Assembly: GCA_038207565.1 (NCBI GenBank)
Contig: JBBQZQ010000014.1
Coordinates: 1-64,000, forward strand
Direction of reading: 5' to 3'
DNA: 64,000 bases
Source: JALZAI01 sp038207565
GTDB taxonomy: Bacteria > Actinomycetota > Actinomycetes > Mycobacteriales > Jatrophihabitantaceae
This document shows, one piece after another, positions 1-7,287 of this stretch; the stretch's first letter is position 1, and each line of letters starts with the position of its first letter. The notes under the pieces are model-generated. The model did not search any database, was not told where the DNA came from, and saw only the letters and a list, made by a program, of their open reading frames with translations. The translations under genes were made by a program, and so were the position numbers.

Positions 1-12
1 GTGGCGGGGTTG

Positions 13-579
13 TTAGGCGGCTGGGTGGCCGAAGTCCTGGGTGATCCAAATCTTGTTGTGCTGGTAGTCGAAGTAGACGTCGATGCCGACGTTGGTGAAC
101 TTGCTGCTCAGGATGTTGAGGCGGTGACCGTTGTCCGGCGCCTTCTCGTTGTACATGATGCGCTGCAGGTACTGCACACCGGCGAGGGTGCGGTCGCTGT
201 TCCAGGCCACGTTCTCCCCGAGGGTGCTCCACTTGTAGCCGGTCCAGGAGACGCGGGTCGCGAAGTAGGCCTCGCCCGGCAGCTGGTGGCTCAATGTGTT
301 CTGCGCGGCCTGCTTGGCGTTGTGGTGGTAGGCGGAGGTGTTCAGGCGCCAGTTCAGGCTGAGGGCCCGCAGGCCGTGGGCGCTGCGTTCCTGGTTCATC
401 AGGTTCAGCATCGACACTGCGTAGGCCTTGGCCTTCGCGCTCTTGTAGATGGTGGCGCCGTGTGCGCTGCCGGGGTTGACGGCTGCGGTGGCGATGAGCA
501 TGGCCACGCCGAGGGCGAAGGCAACGAGGATGTTACGGACGTTGCGGGCGCAGAGCGCGAGGAACGTTGCGGGAGACAT
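13..579 (-). CDS. Secreted CAP/SCP-domain protein
   Basis: 188 aa. The N-terminus has basic residues followed by a hydrophobic run (about 18-34) and an Ala-rich cleavage region near 38-42, so a Sec signal peptide is likely. The rest is one CAP (SCP/PR-1) domain: helix with NxxR-type start (MNQERSAHGL, 61-70), a His in LSHQL (98), GENVAW (121-126), GHRLNIL (151-157) and a final QDFG (181-184). These are the family's conserved cleft residues. CAP proteins are secreted; bacterial substrates are mostly unknown, so no reaction is assigned. It stands alone and diverges from rplU. Family call firm, role unknown. Confidence 0.88.
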   Translation of the reverse strand: MSPATFLALCARNVRNILVAFALGVAMLIATAAVNPGSAHGATIYKSAKAKAYAVSMLNLMNQERSAHGLRALSLNWRLNTSAYHHNAKQAAQNTLSHQLPGEAYFATRVSWTGYKWSTLGENVAWNSDRTLAGVQYLQRIMYNEKAPDNGHRLNILSSKFTNVGIDVYFDYQHNKIWITQDFGHPAA

Positions 580-837
580 AGCGGGGGGTCCATTTCATAG
601 CAGTGACTTATCGGATGCGCCCCCGCATCCCCCGCAGTGCCGTGCCGTTCGGTGGAGCCGCCTCGACGGATCGAAGCTTTTACTTTCGGTGTGGCCTTGA
701 CTTTTTCGAGCGGATGACCTGAGACAGACTTTACACGGAACTTACGTCTTGACCACTCGAAGCGGAAAACTTGAGGAATTGAGCAACCTACCGCACGGGG
801 TCGGTCCCAATCAGCGGGATGGGTATCCCACGGCGTT
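580..837. other. Intergenic spacer, no gene seen
   Basis: Spacer between the divergent CAP gene and the rplU promoter. Short reading frames here lack homologous-looking content. A TTGACT at 694-699 and a TTGACC at 748-753 are -35-like, but I see no convincing -10 at the right distance. Confidence 0.5.
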
Positions 838-867
838 TTGCCTCGGCCACGATGCCTGCCGTATTCT
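838..867 (+). promoter_or_regulatory. Probable rplU-rpmA promoter
   Basis: TTGCCT (838-843), 18-nt spacer, TATTCT (862-867): a good vegetative-sigma promoter by inspection. Predicted start near 874 gives a leader of about 75 nt before rplU. Confidence 0.5.
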
Positions 868-874
868 GGATAAC

Positions 875-893
875 GGCCTGCGCAACGCAGGCC
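875..893 (+). promoter_or_regulatory. Hairpin at 5' end of rplU leader
   Basis: GGCCTGCG and CGCAGGCC form a perfect 8-bp stem around a 3-nt loop (or 7 bp around GCAAC). It lies at the predicted transcript start. It could stabilise the mRNA or act as an r-protein autoregulatory leader; the second is inference only. Confidence 0.35.
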
Positions 894-949
894 ATATGCT
901 TGAAGACAATTACCCGGCCGGCAACGGCCAGCCCAGGAGCTGATCCGTC

Positions 950-1267
950 ATGTACGCCATCGTCAAGACCGGCGGCAAGCAATACAAGGTCGCCGAAGGC
1001 GATGTGATCGAGGTCGAGAAGCTCGACGCCGCGCCCGGTGCCGAGGTCGCGCTCGCAGCGATCCTGCTGGTCGACGGCGAGTCCGTCACCCACGACGCCG
1101 ACACCCTCGCATCGGTGTCGGTCACCGGTGAGGTCGTCGCGCAGACCAAGGGCCCCAAGATTCGCATCCACAAGTACAAGAACAAGACTGGCTACCACAA
1201 GCGCATGGGGCACCGGCAGAAGCTCACGCAGCTGAAGGTCACCGGCATCAGCGCGAACGCGAAGTAA
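950..1267 (+). CDS. rplU: 50S ribosomal protein L21
   Basis: 105 aa, the normal L21 length, opening MYAIVKTGGKQYKV and carrying the RNA-binding stretch KKRMGHRQ-like region near 85-95 (KTGYHKRMGHRQ). L21 binds 23S rRNA and contacts L20 in the large subunit. The start is fixed by AGGAGC at 935-940. It is followed 11 nt later by rpmA, the usual L21-L27 operon, behind a promoter at 838-867. Confidence 0.97.
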   Translation: MYAIVKTGGKQYKVAEGDVIEVEKLDAAPGAEVALAAILLVDGESVTHDADTLASVSVTGEVVAQTKGPKIRIHKYKNKTGYHKRMGHRQKLTQLKVTGISANAK

Positions 1268-1278
1268 GGGAGAACCAG

Positions 1279-1545
1279 ATGGCACACAAGAAGGGCGCGT
1301 CGAGCTCCCGTAACGGCCGCGATTCCAACCCGCAGTTCCTCGGCGTGAAGCGCTTCGGCGGTCAGTCCGTCAAGGCCGGCGAGATTCTCGTCCGCCAGCG
1401 CGGCACCAAGTTCCACCCCGGCGCCGGCGTCGGCCGCGGCGGCGACGACTCGCTGTACGCACTCGTTCCGGGCGCCGTGAAGTTCGGCCTCTCCCGCGGC
1501 CGAAAGACCGTGAACATCGTCGCCCTCGACCCGGTCGGGGTATGA
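1279..1545 (+). CDS. rpmA: 50S ribosomal protein L27
   Basis: 88 aa. It begins MAHKKGASSSRNGRDS, the mature actinobacterial N-terminus that reaches the peptidyl-transferase centre, with no cleavable Firmicute-type extension. Second gene of the rplU-rpmA operon, with a purine-rich site (AAGGGAGAA) just upstream. A strong terminator follows at 1581-1609, so rplU-rpmA is probably a separate transcript from obgE. Confidence 0.97.
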   Translation: MAHKKGASSSRNGRDSNPQFLGVKRFGGQSVKAGEILVRQRGTKFHPGAGVGRGGDDSLYALVPGAVKFGLSRGRKTVNIVALDPVGV

Positions 1546-1580
1546 GGGACGGCATCCGCACTTAAGCACTCGGTAGAGGA

Positions 1581-1609
1581 GGGCGGCCCCGGGCGACCGG
1601 GTGCCGCCC
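1581..1609 (+). terminator. rplU-rpmA terminator
   Basis: GGGCGGC-CCCGG, tetraloop GCGA (a GNRA loop), CCGGG, one bulged T, GCCGCCC: a 12-bp stem, followed by TTCGTCATT. Clear intrinsic-type hairpin between rpmA and obgE. Confidence 0.75.
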
Positions 1610-1661
1610 TTCGTCATTCAGCCATCAATCTTGGCGTCCCGGCGATCAGAGAGGAACGGCC

Positions 1662-3122
1662 ATGCCCGGCTTCATCGACCGCGCCGTCCTGCACCTCACC
1701 GCCGGCGACGGGGGGCACGGGGTCGCGTCCATCCACCGCGAGAAGTTCAAGCCCCTCGGCGGCCCGGACGGCGGCAACGGCGGTCGGGGCGGCGACGTTG
1801 TCCTCGTCGTCGACTCGAATGCGCACACCCTCCTGGACTTCCACTACCACCCCCACCAGCGAGCCGGTAGCGGCAAGCAGGGCGCGGGCAGTCACAAGAG
1901 CGGCGCCGACGGCGGCGATCTGGAACTGCGTGTGCCCGACGGCACCGTCATCACCGACCTCGACGGCGAGGTGCTGGTCGACCTGACCGGTGTCGGCACT
2001 CGCTTCATCGCCGTCAGAGGCGGACGAGGTGGCCTGGGCAATGCCGCGCTGGCCTCCACCCGCCGCAAGGCGCCCGGCTTCGCCCTGCTGGGCGAGCCCG
2101 GCGAGGCCCGCGACGTCGTCCTCGAACTCAAGAGCGTGGCCGACGTCGGGCTGGTCGGCTTCCCCAGCGCGGGCAAGTCCTCGCTCGTCGCGGCCGTGTC
2201 CGCGGCCCGGCCCAAGATCGCTGATTACCCCTTCACCACGCTCGTCCCCAACCTCGGCGTGGTCAGTTCCGGTGATACCACCTTCACCGTCGCCGACGTC
2301 CCGGGCCTCATCCCGGGTGCCGCTCAGGGCAAGGGCCTCGGCCTGGACTTCCTGCGTCACGTCGAGCGGTGCGCAGTGCTGCTGCACGTGCTCGATTGCG
2401 CAACGCTGGAACCCGGCCGCGATCCGATCAGCGACCTCGACGCGCTGGAGGCCGAACTGTCCCAGTACGAAGGGACGTTCGGCGAATTGCTTGCCAAGCC
2501 GCGCCTGGTCGCGTTGAACAAGGTCGACGTTCCGGAGGCGCGTGAGCTTGCCGACTTCGTCCGCGCCGACCTCGAGGCGCGGGGAATGCGGGTCTTCGAG
2601 ATTTCCGCGGTCGCGCACATCGGCTTGCGCGAATTGACCTTCGCCCTCGCCGAGGAGGTCCAGGCCGACCGCGCCGGACGTCCCACTCCCGAGTCGACAC
2701 GCATCGTGCTGCAACCCAAGGGAGTCGGCGAGCCAGGCTTCACGGTCGGCCAGGTGGGCGAGGAGTTCGTCGTCCGCGGCGAGAAGCCCGAGCGCTGGAT
2801 TCGCCAGACCAGCTTCGACAACGACGAAGCCGTCGGTTACCTGGCCGACCGGCTTGCGCGCCTGGGCGTGGAGCAGGAGCTCGCCCGTCTCGGCGCACAG
2901 CGTGGTGCGACGGTGACGATCGGTGACGTCACGTTCGACTTCGAGCCGACCGGGGGAGTGGACGAGCCGGAGTTCCGGCCCCTGCGCCGCGGTTTCGACG
3001 TCCGGTTGGAGTCGAACAGGCGGCAGCGGGCGGATGACCGGATGGCGGCGAAGAAAGCACGGCGGTCCCACGAGGACGTCGAGGGCGAGTGGTCCGACGA
3101 GGACATCCTGGACGACGCGTGA
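1662..3122 (+). CDS. obgE: Obg family GTPase (CgtA)
   Basis: 486 aa. Gly-rich Obg fold (about 1-158), GTPase domain with G1 GFPSAGKSS (166-174), switch I DYPFTTL (188-194), G3 DVPG and G4 NKVD, then a C-terminal OCT domain (about 345-425) and an acidic, basic-mixed tail typical of actinobacteria. Obg binds the 50S subunit and links ribosome assembly to growth and stress. Start supported by GAGAGG at 1649-1654. Its TGA overlaps the proB GTG by 4 bp, so obgE-proB are likely translationally coupled. Confidence 0.96.
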   Translation: MPGFIDRAVLHLTAGDGGHGVASIHREKFKPLGGPDGGNGGRGGDVVLVVDSNAHTLLDFHYHPHQRAGSGKQGAGSHKSGADGGDLELRVPDGTVITDLDGEVLVDLTGVGTRFIAVRGGRGGLGNAALASTRRKAPGFALLGEPGEARDVVLELKSVADVGLVGFPSAGKSSLVAAVSAARPKIADYPFTTLVPNLGVVSSGDTTFTVADVPGLIPGAAQGKGLGLDFLRHVERCAVLLHVLDCATLEPGRDPISDLDALEAELSQYEGTFGELLAKPRLVALNKVDVPEARELADFVRADLEARGMRVFEISAVAHIGLRELTFALAEEVQADRAGRPTPESTRIVLQPKGVGEPGFTVGQVGEEFVVRGEKPERWIRQTSFDNDEAVGYLADRLARLGVEQELARLGAQRGATVTIGDVTFDFEPTGGVDEPEFRPLRRGFDVRLESNRRQRADDRMAAKKARRSHEDVEGEWSDEDILDDA

Positions 3123-4210
3123 CTCGCGCGGCGATCTCGTCGGCCGGACGCACGGTGGTCAAGGTCGGCTCCTCGTCGCTGACGTCGGCGGGCACGCTCG
3201 ACCCGGACCGGCTGGACGCGATCGTCGATGCGCTCGCGCAACGCCAGATCGGCGGACAACAGGTGGTGCTCGTTTCCTCGGGCGCGATCGCCGCGGGGAT
3301 CGGGCCGCTCGGACTGCGGACCCGTCCTCGGGATCTGGCTACTCAGCAGGCTGCGGCGAGCGTAGGTCAGCTTCTGCTCGCCGAGCGCTACGCGGTGTCG
3401 TTCGCGCGCTACGGACTACGGGTGGGGCAGGTGCTGCTGACTGCCGACGACCTGCACCGCCGCGGGCACTACCGCAATGCTGACCGGACGCTAGAGCGAC
3501 TGCTCGCGCTAGGGGTCATCCCGATCGTGAACGAGAACGACACGGTCGCCACGCACGAAATCCGTTTCGGGGACAACGACCGGCTCGCCGCCCTGGTGGC
3601 GCACCTGGTTCATGCCGACGCGTTGGTGCTGCTGTCCGACGTCGACGGCCTGTACACCGGCAAGCCGGGACGTCCCGGGTCGACATTCCTGCCTGAGATC
3701 ATGTCCATGGCCGAGTTGGCCGGGGTGGACGTGTCGCGCTCGGGTAGCCACCTCGGATCGGGCGGCATGATCACCAAGATCGACGCGGCCGCCATCGCGA
3801 CGAGCGAGGGGATTCCGGTGCTGCTGGCAGCGTCCGCCTCGATCTCGCTGGCGCTGTCCGGCGCGACCGGGACGCTATTCCACCCGGCCGGCGACCGGTC
3901 GGCGTCACGGTTGTTCTGGCTGCGGCACGCGACCTCGCCACGGGGGCGACTCGTACTCGACGCCGGAGCGGTGGCGGCCGTGGTGCAGCGCCGCATGTCG
4001 CTGCTGCCGGCGGGCGTGACGGCGGTCAGCGGGGAGTTTTACTCCGGTGAGCCGGTCGACCTGATCGGCCCGGACGGTTCGGCCGTCGCGCGGGGACTGG
4101 TCGGCTATGACGCGACCGACCTGCCACCGCTGCTCGGGCACAAGACGGCCGAACTGCCTGCGGAGTTCCGTCGCGAAATCGTGCACCGGGATGATCTCGT
4201 TGTGCTGTGA
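3119..4210 (+). CDS. proB: Glutamate 5-kinase
   Basis: 363 aa. First step of proline synthesis: ATP-dependent phosphorylation of glutamate. An amino-acid-kinase domain (about 10-255) shows the nucleotide-binding VKVGSSSLT, IVNENDTV and DVDGLYTG; a PUA domain fills about 270-360, as in full-length bacterial ProB. I place the start at GTG 3119, overlapping the obgE stop as GTGA; an upstream in-frame codon at 3089 would lie inside obgE and add non-conserved residues. proA follows, giving both proline-specific steps. Confidence 0.94.
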   Translation: MTRAAISSAGRTVVKVGSSSLTSAGTLDPDRLDAIVDALAQRQIGGQQVVLVSSGAIAAGIGPLGLRTRPRDLATQQAAASVGQLLLAERYAVSFARYGLRVGQVLLTADDLHRRGHYRNADRTLERLLALGVIPIVNENDTVATHEIRFGDNDRLAALVAHLVHADALVLLSDVDGLYTGKPGRPGSTFLPEIMSMAELAGVDVSRSGSHLGSGGMITKIDAAAIATSEGIPVLLAASASISLALSGATGTLFHPAGDRSASRLFWLRHATSPRGRLVLDAGAVAAVVQRRMSLLPAGVTAVSGEFYSGEPVDLIGPDGSAVARGLVGYDATDLPPLLGHKTAELPAEFRREIVHRDDLVVL

Positions 4211-4251
4211 CCGGGTTTGCGTCCACGCCCGTCGCCACATCTCGCGCGACG

Positions 4252-4257
4252 TATTCT
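4252..4257 (+). promoter_or_regulatory. -10 box for proA (leaderless type)
   Basis: TATTCT ends 6 nt before ATG 4264, with no Shine-Dalgarno in between. Supports the downstream ATG rather than GTG 4207 as the proA start. Confidence 0.5.
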
Positions 4258-4263
4258 GCTGGT

Positions 4264-5550
4264 ATGGCTGAGCGAAGCGGCACCGAGGACGCTCCGGAGG
4301 ACGCCACGGAGGACGAGGTCCGGGCGGTCGCGTCACGCGCGCGAGAGGCGGCTGCCGACCTCGCGCCGGCCGGGCGGGCCGCAAAGGACGCCGCACTGCA
4401 TGCCATGGCCGACGCGCTCGACGACGCCATAGGGGCGGTGCTCGACGCCAATGCACGCGACGTGCAGACCGCGCGCACGGCAGGGACGTCCGAGTCGTTC
4501 ATCGACCGGCTCGCTCTCTCTGCCGAGCGAATCTCGGCCATGGCGCAGGGGCTGCGTGACGTCGCCGCGCTGCCGGACCCGGTGGGTGCGGTGCTGCGCG
4601 GCTACACCCAGCCCAACGGCCTGGAAATCCGCCAGGTCCGCGTCCCGTTCGGCGTCATAGCGATGATCTACGAGGCGCGTCCGAACGTGACCGTCGATGC
4701 GGCCGGACTCGCCCTCAAGAGCGGCAACGCGGCGCTGCTGCGTGGTTCCGGGTCGGCCTACGAGTCCAACCGGGCACTGGTCGACGTCCTCGCCGGTGCT
4801 GCCGAGAAGAGCGGGTTGCCGCCCGACAGCGTGCAACTCGTCCCGGGGACCGACCGTTCGAGCGTTGGGCACCTGCTTCGAGCCCGCGGGCTCGTCGATC
4901 TGGTCATCCCCCGCGGTGGGGCCGGTCTGATCGACTTCGTCGTGCAGAACTCCACCGTGCCGGTGATCGAGACCGGCGTGGGGAACGTGCACGTCTACGT
5001 CGACCAGCACGCCGACCTGGACATGGCCGAGCGCATCGTCGTGAACTCGAAGACGTCACGCGTCAGTGTCTGCAACTCGGCAGAGACCCTGCTGGTGCAT
5101 CGTGTGATCGCAGGCGACTTTCTGCCGCGCATCACATCCGCCCTGCAGGCGGCGGGCGTCGTGGTGCACGGGGACGAGTCGTTCGCGGTGCGGGACGGTG
5201 TGCAACCGGCGACTGACGGGGACTGGGAACGCGAGTACCTGTCAATGGACATCGCTGCGCGGGTCGTCGCTGACGTCGACGAGGCGATTGCGCACATCCG
5301 ACGGTGGTCGACCGGGCACACCGAGGCGATCGTGACGCGCGATCTCGGCACGGCCCGCCGATTCGTCTCCCGGGTCGACTCCGCCGCGGTGATGGTGAAT
5401 GCATCGACGCGCTTGACCGACGGCGGCGAATTCGGCTTCGGCGCCGAGATCGGCATCTCGACTCAAAAGCTGCACGCCCGCGGACCGATGGGGTTGGCCG
5501 AGCTCACGTCCACGAAATGGATCGTGACCGGAGAGGGGCACATCCGCTGA
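4264..5550 (+). CDS. proA: Gamma-glutamyl phosphate reductase
   Basis: 428 aa. NADPH-dependent reduction of glutamyl-5-phosphate to the semialdehyde, second step of proline synthesis. ALDH-superfamily fold with the substrate/cofactor stretch YEARPNVTVDAAGLALKSGN and the catalytic cysteine in SRVSVCNSAETLL. The Ala/Glu-rich first 15 residues are not conserved. GTG 4207 would overlap proB (GTGA) and add 19 residues, but a TATTCT box 6 nt upstream and the family's usual N-terminus favour ATG 4264. Both starts could be used. Confidence 0.93.
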   Translation: MAERSGTEDAPEDATEDEVRAVASRAREAAADLAPAGRAAKDAALHAMADALDDAIGAVLDANARDVQTARTAGTSESFIDRLALSAERISAMAQGLRDVAALPDPVGAVLRGYTQPNGLEIRQVRVPFGVIAMIYEARPNVTVDAAGLALKSGNAALLRGSGSAYESNRALVDVLAGAAEKSGLPPDSVQLVPGTDRSSVGHLLRARGLVDLVIPRGGAGLIDFVVQNSTVPVIETGVGNVHVYVDQHADLDMAERIVVNSKTSRVSVCNSAETLLVHRVIAGDFLPRITSALQAAGVVVHGDESFAVRDGVQPATDGDWEREYLSMDIAARVVADVDEAIAHIRRWSTGHTEAIVTRDLGTARRFVSRVDSAAVMVNASTRLTDGGEFGFGAEIGISTQKLHARGPMGLAELTSTKWIVTGEGHIR

Positions 5551-5574
5551 ACCACGTCGGCCGCGTTCTTGCCC

Positions 5575-5580
5575 TACCCT
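5575..5580 (+). promoter_or_regulatory. -10 box for PPOX gene (leaderless type)
   Basis: TACCCT ends 7 nt before ATG 5588; no ribosome-binding site is present. Confidence 0.5.
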
Positions 5581-5587
5581 TCTCGGC

Positions 5588-6019
5588 ATGGTCGACGTGC
5601 TACCTGACGGGTCCACGGAGTTCGGGAAGCGGGTGCGAACGCGCCTGCGCGACGAGCACCTGATCTGGCTGACCACGGCGGGAGCGGACGGCACGCCGCA
5701 ACCGAATCCGGTGTGGTTCCTCTGGGATGGTGCCGAGGCGCTGATCGTCTACAACCGTTCCGACGCCCACCGGCTCGAGCACGTCGCGGTACGGCCTCGC
5801 GTCGCGCTGAACCTCGACGGGAACGGCTACGGCGGCGACATCGTCGTACTCCTCGGGTTGGCCGAACAGGCGCTCGATGTACCCCCGCCGGACGGCAGTC
5901 CGGAATACCTCGCGAAGTACGCCGAGGACATCGGCAGAATCAGCGGCACCCCGGAGCGCTTCGCTGCCTCCTACCCGGTCCCGCTACGTATCCGGATCGA
6001 GCGCATTCGCGGTCACTGA
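5588..6019 (+). CDS. PPOX-class F420-dependent oxidoreductase-like protein
   Basis: 143 aa, single split-barrel flavin/F420-binding domain. The order LWLTTAGADGTPQPNPVWFLWDG-type motif (seen as IWLTTAGADGTPQP), YNRSDAHRLEHV and RVALNLDGNGYGGDI match the TIGR03667 branch (mycobacterial Rv3369-like) of pyridoxamine-phosphate-oxidase-like proteins, many of which use F420. Substrate unknown. Its last 36 bp overlap the 3' end of the convergent regulator gene, so there is no room for a terminator between them. Confidence 0.82.
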   Translation: MVDVLPDGSTEFGKRVRTRLRDEHLIWLTTAGADGTPQPNPVWFLWDGAEALIVYNRSDAHRLEHVAVRPRVALNLDGNGYGGDIVVLLGLAEQALDVPPPDGSPEYLAKYAEDIGRISGTPERFAASYPVPLRIRIERIRGH

Positions 6020-6796
6020 GCCGCGCAACGCGAGCGAAGTGGCCTCATCTGCGGGATGGAAGGACTCGATCGCGAGCTCCTCGACCGTGACGTCCGTCGC
6101 CGTCCCGACGGCTGCAGTGACACTGAAGAAGGACAACTCGCCCGAACCATGGCGAAGGCGCAGGGGAAGCACCACGTCGGTGGCCGCCGGTCGCTCATCC
6201 TGCATCCCGCCCGGGTAACCCTGCAGCTCCTGCTCGAGTTCGCGCAGGCGGCCATCGCCCGTCGATAGTGCGCGCCGGTGCAGCTGTTCGAGCAGGTGCG
6301 CGCGCCACTGGCCGAGGTTGACGATGCGCGATGCCATCCCCTCGGGGTGCAGGCTCAGTCGCAACACGTTCACCGGTGGCACCAGCAGGTCGGGCGCACA
6401 CCCATCGACGAGAGGCGCGATGGCCGGGTTCGCATCGAGCATCTCCCACCATCGATTCAGCACGACTGCCGGGAACGGCTGTTGTGCGGCCAGTACCTGC
6501 CGCAACGCGCTGCGGATGCTGGCCAGTTCCGGCGCGTCGAGCCCGTGTTGTGGGTAGGCCGGCGCGTACCCGCCGGCGAGCAGCAGCTGATTGCGTTCGC
6601 GGAGCGGGATGTCGAGCTGCTCGGTGAGTCGCACGATCATCTCCGGAGTCGGGCGGGAACGGCCGGTCTCGACGAAACTCAGGTGACGCGTCGAGATGTC
6701 GGCCTGCAGAGACAGTTCGAGCTGGCTGAGCCGGCGTCGCTCGCGCCATTCGCGCAACAGCTGGCCGACCGGACGTGGCGCCGTCACCGTGCTCAT
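5984..6796 (-). CDS. XRE-type regulator with MmyB ligand-binding domain
   Basis: 270 aa. Residues about 8-65 are a helix-turn-helix (RRLSQLELSLQADISTRHLS); the rest matches the MmyB-like PAS-type domain with NRWWEMLDANPA, VNVLRLSLHPEGM and the basic ARVTN-like core. Such regulators usually control an adjacent dehydrogenase or NTF2-like gene, probably by binding a fatty-acid-like ligand. ATG 6796 is chosen because the protein begins just before the HTH and a TAACGT box lies 8 nt upstream. It diverges from a broken NTF2-like gene, its likely former target. Confidence 0.87.
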   Translation of the reverse strand: MSTVTAPRPVGQLLREWRERRRLSQLELSLQADISTRHLSFVETGRSRPTPEMIVRLTEQLDIPLRERNQLLLAGGYAPAYPQHGLDAPELASIRSALRQVLAAQQPFPAVVLNRWWEMLDANPAIAPLVDGCAPDLLVPPVNVLRLSLHPEGMASRIVNLGQWRAHLLEQLHRRALSTGDGRLRELEQELQGYPGGMQDERPAATDVVLPLRLRHGSGELSFFSVTAAVGTATDVTVEELAIESFHPADEATSLALRGSVTANALDPDT

Positions 6797-6804
6797 GGCT
6801 TGCG

Positions 6805-6810
6805 ACGTTA
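6805..6810 (-). promoter_or_regulatory. -10 box for MmyB-type regulator
   Basis: TAACGT on the minus strand, 8 nt upstream of ATG 6796. The divergent spacer 6797-6945 probably also holds the operator. Confidence 0.4.
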
Positions 6811-6945
6811 GCCGCGCCGGCGCCGCACCGCGATGACCTCCGGGGTCATGCCCACGGCTCACCTCACACGTAATCGACAGGAGCCACCGGCGGCGCACCC
6901 GATCGTCCGCGTCATCGCAGAAACCTTGACCTGAAAGGCGATCCC

Positions 6946-7126
6946 ATGTCCGATCTGCTGGAGCACTACCTCGCCTGCTGGAACGAAACCGACGAGCAGG
7001 CTCGCCGTGCACTGCTGGACCAGCCGGCGCGGAACCCGTCATCATCGGTTTCGACGTCGTCGTGACCGACGCCGACGGGCGCGCATCGCATCAGTGCTCG
7101 GATTCCTGGACAGGGTCCCGGCATGA
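6946..7126 (+). pseudogene. Gutted NTF2/SnoaL-like protein gene
   Basis: Two pieces of one SnoaL-like protein remain. ATG 6946 opens MSDLLEHYLACWNETDEQAR, a typical N-terminal helix, then reads into a wrong frame and stops at 7063-7065. In a second frame from 7029 the sequence reads EPVIIGFDVVVTDADGR, the family's late beta-strands; after a further 1-nt shift near 7083 it ends IASVLGFLDRVPA-stop at 7124-7126. The middle, roughly half of a normal 115-130 aa protein, is gone. So there is one internal deletion plus a frameshift. A strong terminator still follows. Family assigned from pattern, not alignment. Confidence 0.72.
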
Positions 7127-7170
7127 CTGTCCAGTAATCGAGAGTCCCGTGGTCGTAAGGGGACCGGCCG

Positions 7171-7198
7171 GACCGGGTGCGGTCAACCGCACCCGGTC
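7171..7198 (+). terminator. Terminator after the NTF2-like pseudogene
   Basis: GACCGGGTGCGG, loop TCAA, CCGCACCCGGTC: a perfect 12-bp hairpin followed by TGGTCATT. It separates the pseudogene from the SDR gene. Confidence 0.75.
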
Positions 7199-7287
7199 TG
7201 GTCATTGCGGCACGTCGGTACCACACTGGCTGCACAACGCCGGCGTGCACGGCACCGTCAGGCACTCGCGTTCGAGGGAGAAACAGG

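Noticed and set aside
7177..7287. Longer start (GTG 7177) for the acyl-CoA-reductase-like gene
   Set aside because: The codon lies inside a terminator hairpin and the extra 37 residues precede the Rossmann start with no conservation.
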